Positions 51,901 to 63,000 of a stretch of 64,000 nucleotides of DNA are shown piece by piece (within the stretch, counting starts at the first letter, position 1; the number at the start of each line of letters is the position of its first letter). The DNA comes from Cladorhizidae sp. MBARI D1340-BT2 (taxonomy: Eukaryota > Porifera > Demospongiae > Poecilosclerida > Cladorhizidae), in NCBI GenBank assembly GCA_028752905.1, contig JAQNBH010000013.1, forward strand, positions 12,574,897-12,638,896, read 5' to 3'. The notes beneath the pieces were generated by a model. It ran no database searches, was not told the DNA's origin, and saw only the letters and a list, made by a program, of their open reading frames with translations. Both the position numbers and the translations under genes were made by a program.

Positions 51901-54900
51901 TGGCGAGTGTTTTGTGAGCGCCTGTTCAGATATGCATGATTTCCATGCAGGTTGGGATTAGAGTTTGCTAAACAACCAGGTTTACTGTATATAATAATGT
52001 GTGTATGTGTATATATTTATACAGTGTGTATATGTATATTTATACATATGTAAAATATCTACATATACATATATAATATTATATTATAAAAATGATTAAC
52101 TTCTCAACGATGAACTTAAAATTGTTGTTTCATGAAGTTTTTCTTAACCCAAACATTGATTAATTAAGATGGTCACTCAGAAGGCAACGGAGAGTTTGTT
52201 CATACTTACTTGCATTAGAGTTTAGCAATGTCAACCATATTCAAAGACCCTTTACCTTTCATGATCATGAGCACCAAATAGCATGTAGATTTCAAGAAGT
52301 GTAATATTGGTGTTCGTTATTTTACAAGGTAAAGGGCCCTACCTATGAGGTATGCGTGGGTACGTTCCTGTTTCCTTTCTTTCCCCACGAGTCAATATTT
52401 CGTGTGTAATTATGGTGGGCTCTGTTCTGTTCTAAGACCCGTGCTGTTGACTATTGTCACAGCTTCTCAGGAAACTTACTGATTGGCACTTCTTTGCTGT
52501 GAAGACGTGCAGCAACTGCTGAGTCAGCTAAGCTACTTGAGATCGTGCATAACTGTGTTTATCGTGCTGATGATCTTTACCATTTGGTGTTTTTCAGATA
52601 AAAGGAGGCACTGCAAAGCAGTTTTAATTCTGAGAAGGTTATGTGTGTGGAAAAGGACGTGGAAAAGGACGTGGACAGATATATAGCTACATAGATCATA
52701 CATTGATTGATAGATACATACATATATATATATAGATGCATACATATATATACATACATGCATACATACATACATACATAGATAGATAGATAGATACATA
52801 TATAATAGATAGATACATACATATATACACACATATATAGATGCATACATACATAGATAGATAGATACATATATATACATACATAGATACATAGATATAT
52901 ACACACATATATAGATGCATACATACATAGATAGATAGATACATATATATACATACATAGATACATACATATATACACACATATATAGATGCATACATAC
53001 ATAGATAGATAGATACATATATATACATACATAGATACATACATAGATGCATACATACATATATACATACATATATACATACATAGATACATACATAGAT
53101 GCATACATACATATATACATACATAGATACATACATAGATGCATACATACATATATACATACATAGATACATACATAGATACATATACATACATAGATAG
53201 ATATGTACATATACATATAGATAGTACAAAGATAGATAGATACATACATATACAGTAGATACATACATACATGTACATACATAGATATATGTATAGATAC
53301 ATATATATATATAGATATGTATGTATTGTCCCTGATGATTGCATTAGCATGAAACTATAGTAGGACTAGCCATCCCAGTACTTTTCTATTATTACTATTC
53401 AATAGCTCTGCTTTAACACAGCATTGAGCACTATTTGTAGCCTTCATCAGCAAACTACCTTCTAAGCATATATGTATCTATATATATATATATATATAGA
53501 TACATACATACATAGATAGATACATACATACATAGATAGATACATATATATACAGTGTTCTATCTCGAAAAAAGTGTTTGGGGGGGAAGCTTGTGTTACT
53601 GTAACCCAAGCTTCCCCCACCCCCAAACAATTTATAATTTTCTCCAGCGGGGAGTCAGTGTGAAGAAAAATTATTGTAGGGTACACAAAATCATACCTAT
53701 AGTTATTATATTCTTGAGAAAGTGTATAAATGAGAGGATGGTCAATGAGTTCACAAATTAATTTTACGTGTTTTAACAGACTTGTAATGATTAATTATAT
53801 CTTCTAAAATGTCATGAGACAGAGTATCAGGACCTTCAATGCAGATGCGCATAGTGTTTTCGAGTGTGTCCTCACCCATTCGGTTTCGAAGCCTCATCTT
53901 GATGAATTTCATACTACTGAAACTACGTTCAACAGTTGCTGTTGTAACTGGTAGAACAGAAATAATTCCAGCTAGCCTAGACAAATTGGGGAAAGCAGAA
54001 AGCATCTGCAATGTCACCATGGCTAATCAGCTTGGACAGGACTTGATGTATAGAACTGCTCCTGTACTGCATAAATATGAGCCGCCTGAATAATTTCTAT
54101 TCAGAAAGTGTATCTTCAGCTTCAATGTCAGGCTGTGAATACATTCCTCTCCATCATATTGTACTTTCTGCACAGCTCCATAGAAATTTGTCAGTTCCAA
54201 AACTTTATCCACGCCATGATTGGGAAGTTTGTCTTCAGTGTCAGGAAGATGTTGTGGATCAAACACAGACATTGCAGAGATGAGATCAGTTGACCCCATT
54301 CTGACATTGATGTGATCAACTACACTCTGTATGTATGGACAATAAATTATCTGTAAAAACTTGGCCTTATCTTCTTTACTTACAACAATATTTTTCTTTC
54401 CAAGCTGTGCAGGATCAGAAAAAACTTCCATATGATCTTTGAACCACGTGCTGTTGTTTGGATGTTCTTTCAGTTCCTGTAGCCTTTTTATTGTATTACT
54501 TACCATCGTTGGCACACTAGCAAGATCAATTTGTTTGCTTTGCAAACTACCTTGAAGTTTGGCCACGATGTGCATGACATCTGACAGCATGTAAATGCTA
54601 GCTACAGTCTTGTATTTTGTTAACAGAACTGCTATTCCATGTGCTTCAGCATCCCCTGTATTATCATAGATTTCTTCAAATGTACCAACTAAAGCTGCTA
54701 AACTTCTACGCACTGCTCGTATTGCCCTTTCGCGAGCAAGCCATCTGGTGTCACTAGGTTTCTGCATTTTTATTTCTGGACAATCAAGTTAAGCTTGAAT
54801 TTCAACCAGCTTTTCCGCCTTCTTTGGGGAATAGTGAAACGATTTCCAGATGGTCAACAGTGTACCCAATACCCTTTTCACTTCCTGGTGTTCATTAGCT

Positions 54901-57900
54901 GCATTAATGGAAGCGAGCTGTAGCTTATGACATTGGCAATGAATATAGAGAGCAGAAGGTGCCAACATCCTCAATCGTTTTTGCACACCAGTTTTATGGC
55001 CTGACATAATGCTGGCACCATCAAAGCCAAGTCCACGCAACTTCTCACAGCTGATACCATGGGAGTTCAGAAAGATATTTAGAAATGGCTTTAGCATTTG
55101 TTTCTTTAACATGGATGATTCCAAGGAAATGTTCAACTACCTTATTTTCGTGAAGCCATCGAGCACAAACAGACAATTCTTCCTGTGATGCAGAGTCTGT
55201 AGACTCGTCTGCCATCAATGCACTAGATTTCAAGCTAACCAAGAGTTTTTCCTTGATAATCTCACTAATACTTGAGAGAAGCTCAACTATTGTCGTGTAA
55301 GACTTATATGTAGCACTTTGCGGGCATGTATTGCGGTGCATTTGCAACTTAACATTCCCATTATCAATTTGCAACGTTAGAAGAGAGTTGAAGGTAGTAG
55401 TATGTGGAATATGGAATTTAACTAGGAAATACAGAGATCGAAGAAGTGTTTTCATTAATTCACGGTTTTCTTTCTTCTCTTCCTCACTAGCTGCCACTAT
55501 TTGTTCAACTACAGTCCCTTGTTCAGAGAGAGAGAGAGAGAAATAGCCCTTTTTTCCATCGCTGCCAGTCTGATTTGTCATGTTTAGATAAAAGAGATGT
55601 TGCCTTAACCCAGTTGCTCACAGACCTGCTCACCCATGCCCCTCTGGATTGCACTGGTACCTTCCCATGTACCTTACAAACTGAACACAGCATGCCCTTA
55701 CTCTTCGGATCATACTCTATCCAAGGATAGTTCACCTTCCACTTAGGGTCATACCTCAAATTATCCTTATATGACTTCATTTTTCCTTTCTTTCCAGGTG
55801 GTTGTTGAGGTGACTCTTCACTAGCTCTCTTTCTAGTAACAAACTTATCCATGTTTAGCTTGCTGGCAGCAGAACAGCTGGAATACTATTGCATGTGCTT
55901 ACTGGACTGAGGCCAGTGAGGTGTTGATGACCTTTCATAAGGATGGGGTCACAGAGTGACCACTAACACCTTATGTAATGGCCTGCATGCTATGCTACCT
56001 AATATCTACTATATAGCGCAGACCTACAATGTGAAGGCAAGCAAATATTGCTATGCCAACGATACTGCTATGCCTATCCCTGGGCAGTTGTGAAATGTTG
56101 ATGTCCAAATATCCTTGAAAGATGGGACACACACTAAGTGATGTGATCAGCAGTACTGTGAGCTCACTTCGCTCGCCAAATGATACTAATTTCCTCTAAA
56201 ATATTTGGGGGGGGAAGCTGGAACTTTTGGGGGGGAATCTTCCCCCCCGCCCGCCCCCAGTAGATAGAACCATGATATATAATAGATAGATACATAGATA
56301 CATACATATAGATAGATAGATACATAGATATATAGACAATAGGTAGATAGATAGATAAATAGACGATAGGTAGATAGATAGATACATAGATACATAGACA
56401 GATATAGATACATGCATAGATAGATAGATATATGTAGATACCAGAACTAACCAATCATATACAACTTCTGAGGAAACCAACTGATCACTTTTTGGTACCA
56501 AAACGTGCAGCTGTGATGACTCGGCCAACTTCTATGCTGGTAACTGTGGAATGAGATTCTGAGGAAACCTCCTGATATACGATATACATAAACAGTTTCC
56601 TGGTTTTGTTGAAGCTTTGTGTCAAGTATTGTCACAAGAGTAAAGTTCTGGGAAACTCAGCTATTACTTCATGGTAGGAAAATGTGTAGCTTCTCGCTGA
56701 CTCAGCTTAGCTAGACGGCATATTACATGTACGCTTGTGTTTATGGAACTAAATATACTTTACCAATTTTCAGATGCTTTGCCTGTGGGTGGAGTTAGTG
56801 CTGAATCAAGTAATGGGTGCAATGCAATGGGACAGTTTGGAGTCTTCTGATAGTAAAATTATGACAAGTCAACATATTATACCAAGTTAGGTATGGGGAA
56901 TTATACACAGATAGATACAAGATCTTGAATAATATAAAATCATGGTTTTAACGTGGTGTGTTTTTAGACTCCTCGCTTACTATGTACACCCTCTCGAGGG
57001 ATTCTCGAGGGATTCAGGGCTTGCTCGAAGTATTTTTTAGTTCAAAATCGGCTGAAGACACTATTTATGAAATAGGGGTCAAACAGGGAGTGCAACTGCA
57101 CCCGATACAAAATCCTTGAAGACGAATTTCGTGCTTTTAACAATTTTTGTGCTTTCCAGTTTACTACCTTAACAAAGAGAATCAAAGGCACGCTGGAAAT
57201 GTTGGTGCTGTTTTTTTTTTAATCAGCCAGAGCCAACAACATGTCAATGGAGGCTGCAGAAGCTGTGAAAGCTGTCAAAGAAGGTTCAAGCTGAGAGATG
57301 GGGAGCCTTTGGCATCCACCATCTTGAAATAGGGTCAAACTAATATAGGGAGTGGGATGCCGATAGCCCATACATCCACACTCAACCATACACTCATCCA
57401 CACCATCACCACACATGTATGCACACCATCACCACTCATGCATGCACGCCATCACCACACACTCATGCACACCATCACCACACACTCATGCACACCATCA
57501 CCACACAGTCGTGCACACCATCACCACACACTCGTGCACACCATCACCACACACTCGTGTACACCATCACCACACACTCATGCACACCATCACACATCAT
57601 ACAGAACTCCCTCGGACAGCACCTGTGGCTTGTGGTGAGCAGGATGACATGTCTCGTGGCAACTGAGCCTAATAAGGTTGTGACCGCCTTCCGCATCGTA
57701 GAAAGGGAGGAGAAGACCGATGCAATGATAGAGAACGTGCTCTCCTCTAGAAACATTCCGATCTCACAGCTGCCAGGAAGGCCGAAGAAGTGGAAGGAGA
57801 AGTGCTTGGAGGTGATGAAGACTTCCATTTCCAACAGGTTGGAGTGTGAGGGAAGTGGTGGGGAGGATGAGGTGACAGGTGGGAGATGGTGGGGAGTGAA

Positions 57901-59875
57901 GGGTGGGTGGGGTGAAGAGGAGGAGGAGGGGAACTTGGGAAGATGAGGTTGGAGGCTAGGTCGTGGCTTTGGAGGGGAGGTAGAAGCCTGCTCGGTGAGG
58001 AGGCAGGAGGGAGGGAGGGAAAGAGAGATTATACTGTGCATTGTGTGTGCCTGAGTAGATGTTGCTGTTGGTGCAGAGTAGGCCTGTCATGTGTGAGTGA
58101 GTGAGGGTGGGCTTGTAGTGCCAACCTGCCCCGATGGATGTGATGATTGTGCTGTACCACAGGCTTGTGTAAGGCCACCACCCACCTCCTACTAGAGTCC
58201 TCTGCAGCACTGCAAGATTCTCGCTAGTGATTGGTCCAGTGCTGGCTGGTCCAGTGCTGACTGGTCCAGTGCTGGCTGGTCCAGTGCTGGCTGGTCCAGT
58301 GCTGACTGGTCTAGTGCTGACTGGTCCAGTGCTGACTGGTCCAGTGCTGACTGGTCCAGTGCTGACTGGTCCAGTGCTGGCTGGTCCAGTGCTGACTGGT
58401 CCAGTGCTGGCTGGTCCAGTGCTGGCTGGTCCAGTGCTGACTGGTCCAGTGCTGACTGGTCCAGTGCTGGCTGGTCCAGTGCTGACTGGTCCAGTGCTGG
58501 ATGGCCCAGTGCTGACTGGTCCAGTGCTGACTGGTCCAGTGCTGGCTGGCCCAGTGCTGACTGGCCCAGTGCTGGCTGGTCCAGTGCTGACTGGCCCAGT
58601 GCTGGCTGGTCCAGTGCTGACTGGTCCAGTGCTGGCTGGTCCAGTGCTGACTGGTCCAGTGCTGACTGGTCCAGTGCTGGATGGCCCAGTGCTGACTGGT
58701 CCAGTGCTGACTGGTCCAGTGCTGGCTGGCCCAGTGCTGACTGGCCCAGTGCTGGCTGGTCCAGTGCTGACTGGTCCAGTGCTGGCTGGTCCAGTGCTGG
58801 CTGGTCCAGTGCTGACTGGTCCAGTGCTGGCTGGCCCAGTGCTGACTGGTCCAGTGCTGACTGGTCCAGTGCTGGCTGGCCCAGTGCTGACTGGTCCAGT
58901 GCTGGCTGGTCCAGTGCTGGCTGGTCCAGTGCTGGCTGGTCCAGTGCTGGCTGGCCCAGTGCTGACTGGTCCAGTGCTGGCTGGCCCAGTGCTGACTGGT
59001 CCAGTGCTGGCTGGTCTAGTGCTGACTGGTCCAGTGCTGGCTGGCCCAGTGCTGACTGGTCCAGTGCTGGCAGGTCCAGTGCTGGCTGGTCCAGTGCTGG
59101 CTGGCCCAGTGCTGGCTGGCCCAGTGCTGACTGGTCCAGTGCTGGCAGGTCCAGTGCTGGCTGGCCCAGTGCTGGCTGGTCCAGTGCTGGCAGGTCCAGT
59201 GCTGGCTGGTCCAGTGCTGGCAGGTCCAGTGCTGGCTGGCCCAGTGCTGGCAGGTCCAGTGCTGGCAGGTCCAGTGCTGGCTGGCCCAGTGCTGACTGGT
59301 CCAGTGCTGGCTGGTCCAGTGCTGGCAGGTCCAGTGCTGGCAGGTCCAGTGCTGGCAGGTCCAGTGCTGGCAGGTCCAGTGCTGGCTGGCCCAGTGCTGG
59401 CTGGCCCAGTGCTGGCTGGTCCAGTGCTGGCTGGCCCAGTGGTGGCTGGCCCAGTGCTGGCTGGTCTAGTGCTAGTCCAGTGGTGCCCTGATGGTCACGG
59501 GATTATCTGTGCATGTCTAAAATGAGTTCTTACTCACCATCACAGGCAAGGGTTATGTTGTGTTTGTTCAAAATACATACTTGTTCACCTATGTAAAACT
59601 GGCTATGGCTAGGATGAGTGTGGTAGGGGCGGGTAGACAACTTAGACAACTTTGAATTTAAGATGGGGGGGGGGGTTAGTGGCCACTGTGATAAGATTAC
59701 ATAATGGCATCATCATCATTATAAAAAATCATCATCATCATAATCTACTGGCCACTGTGATAAGATTACATAATGGCATCATCATCATTATAAAAAATCA
59801 TCATCATCATAATCATAATAATCGTCATAATCATAATAATAAGTAGTAGCAGTAATAAAAATAATAATAGTAAGC

Positions 59876-59907
<32 letters not shown>

Positions 59908-60049
59908 TGTAAGAGTAACCGTAATCATAATAATATTGATAGTAATATATAGTAATAATAATAATAATCGTAATCATCATAATCATAATCATCAACACCA
60001 TCATAATAATATCATAATAGTAATAATAGTAATAATAATAATAGTAATA

Positions 60050-60091
<42 letters not shown>

Positions 60092-63000
60092 GTAATAGTA
60101 ATAGATAATAATAATGTTATAGGTAGTGATAGTATATATATTCATTTTGTAGCCCGTGGTATTTTTAATAATCGTCCTTTTGTAGCGCCTAATTGTAATC
60201 GTTTTACAGATTTACATAGGATAGTGTGTATTGTGTTGCCATAGCACTGAGCATGCCCAGTATTTTAGCACCTTCATTACACTTGGATACTGTTTTTTTT
60301 CCCCCACCCATAGCAGCAAAAATTTGAGCATGCTCAGTTTCTTTTTATAGCTACATAGCAACACATAGTTACTGTTTACTACGGTGGAGTAGGAATAGTA
60401 GGGAGGATTTTTTTAGCCAGCCTTGTTGGAGTGCTTAATAGCAGATAAGTTTATTTATGACTATGACCTGGACAGGGGTTATATACTGTAGGCTGTTGAG
60501 TGAAAGGAATGCGAAGTCTGTTGAATTTGATTGTGGCAGGGGAATACACTAAGTGCCACCACACTTTAGCTTCAAATGATGCTTCTCACACTTTCAAATT
60601 TCGTTTTTTAATTAATACTGCATCTCTCAGACATATTTAACCCTCCTCTCTCGCCATATTTTACCCTCCTCTGTCAGACATATTAACCCTCCTCTCTCCT
60701 ATTTAACCCTCTCTCAGCCATATTTAACCCTCCTCTCTTGCCATATTTAACCCTCCTCTCTTAGACATATTAACCCTCCTCTCTCAGACATATTTAACCC
60801 TCCTCTCTCAAACATATTTCACGCACGATGATTAATAAACAATCGCACATGTTCTTGTCCATTATAACAGTCAAAATTGCATCCATATCTGTGTACCTAT
60901 ACTATTACTACTACTACTACTACTACTACTACTAATAATAATAATAATAATAATATTAAAATCACCTTCTCAATAATCAACTTCAAATTTTATTCACTCG
61001 ACGTTTCGACTAGATGCTCTAGTCTTCATTCCTAAGACTAGAAGACTAGAGCATCCAGTCGAAACGTCTAGCGATAAAATTTCTAATTGATTATTGAGAA
61101 GGTGATTTTGATGTTATTATGTCAACTGAGAGTTCATTGAGAATAATATAATAACAATAGTTATCAGATCCTCAGTCATTGCTTGAAGGTTGTATCCATC
61201 CAGGTGTTGATACAAATATGCTCAAGGGCTTCATATTTTTAGATCAAGGATTTGGCTGAGTTACAGTAGGACAGGACAACCACTGTCTCTGTGTCCTGGT
61301 GTTTGGCTGAGGTAGGACAGGACAACCACTGTCTCTGTGTCCTGGTGTTTGGCTGAGGTAGGACAGGACAACCACTGTCACTGTCTCTGTGTCCTGGTGT
61401 TTGGCTGAGGTAGGACAGGACAACCACTGTCTCTGTGTTCTGGTGTTTGGCTGAGGTAGGACAGGACAACCACTGTCTCTGTGTCCTGGTGTTTGGCTGA
61501 GGTAGGACAGGACAACCACTGTCTCTATGTCCTGGTGTTTGGCTGAGGTAGGACAGGACAACCACTGTCTCTTGTGTCCTGGTGTTTGGCTGAGGTAGGA
61601 CAGGACAACCACTGTCTCTATGTCCTGGTGTTTGGCTGAGGTAGGACAGGACAACCACTGTCTCTTGTGTCCTGGTGTTTGGCTGAGGTACATCTAGGAC
61701 AGGACAACCACTGTCTCTGTGTCCTGGTGTTTGGCTGAGGTAGGACAAGACAACCACTGTCTCTGTGTCCTGGTGTTTGGCTGAGGTAGTACAGGACAAC
61801 CACCCTGTCTCTATGTCCTGGTGTTTGGCTGAGGTAGGACAGGACAACCATCCTGTCTCTGTGTCCTGGTGTTTGGCTGATAGGACAGGACAACCACCCT
61901 GTCTCTGTGTCCTGGTGTTTGGCTGAGGTAGTACAGGACAACTACCCTGTCTCTATGTCCTGGTATTTGGCTGAGGTAGGACAGGACAACCACTGTCTCT
62001 TGTGTCCTGGTGTTTGGCTGAGGTACATCTAGGACAGGACAACCACTGTCTCTGTGTCCTGGTGTTTGGCTGAGGTAGGACAAGACAACCACTGTCTCTG
62101 TGTCCTGGTGTTTGGCTGAGGTAGTACAGGACAACCACCCTGTCTCTATGTCCTGGTGTTTGGCTGAGGTAGGACAGGACAACCATCCTGTCTCTGTGTC
62201 CTGGTGTTTGGCTGATAGGACAGGACCACCACCCTGTCTCTGTGTCCTGGTGTTTGGCTGAGGTAGTACAGGACAACTACCCTGTCTCTATGTCCTGGTG
62301 TTTGGCTGAGGTAGGACAGGACAACCATCCTGTCTCTGTGTCCTGGTGTTTGGCTGATAGGACAGGACAACCACCCTGTCTCTATCTTCCACACTAGATT
62401 AATGGAAGTTTGGGGAAGGGACTGCTGCGGTGAGTACATTTAAGTTGAGGAAGGAGAAAAGCTTGAGCTAAGAGAGCAACTTGTCTCCTATCTTCTTGGA
62501 GGAGGTTGTGCAGGTTTAATCCTGCATCATTCTGCCGACTCAGTGCTGTGTTCCTATACATGTTCCCATGCATGGACCACTTGTAGTGGAGCCTGGCTCA
62601 GCCTCAGTGCTGTGTTCCTATACATGTTCCCATGCATGGATCACTTGTAGTAGAGCCTGGCTCAGCCTCAGTGCTGTGTTCCTATACATGTTCCCATGCA
62701 TGGACCACTTGTAGTGGAGCCTGGCTCAGCCTCAGTGCTGTGTTCCTATACATGTTCCCATGCATGGATCACTTGTAGTGGAGCCTGGCTCAGCCTCAGT
62801 GCTGTTTTCCTATACATGTTCCCATGCATGGACCACTTGTAGTGGAGCCTGGCTCAGCCTCAGTGCTGTGTTCCTATACATGTTCCCATGCATGGATCAC
62901 TTGTAGTGGAGCCTGGCTCAGCCTCAGTGCTGTTTTCCTATACATGTTCCCATGCATGGACCACTTGTAGTAGAGCCTGGCTCAGCCTCAGTGCTGTGTT

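Noticed and set aside
52533..53350. Cys/Tyr/Met-rich minus-strand frames of 190-257 codons
   Set aside because: They translate a GATA/CATA microsatellite and have no other support.
53444..53466. A further CTGATGA on the minus strand at 53450-53444
   Set aside because: It is followed by AGGCTACAAATAGTG but no GAAA at the right place, so the hammerhead core is not complete.
58227..59525. 432-codon plus-strand frame of GPVLAGPVLT repeats
   Set aside because: It is a translation of a 15-bp tandem repeat (5 codons) in an intron. It has no signal peptide or non-repeat domain.
59831..60145. Tyr-rich and Ile/Asn-rich frames
   Set aside because: They translate a TAA/TAG/CAT trinucleotide repeat.
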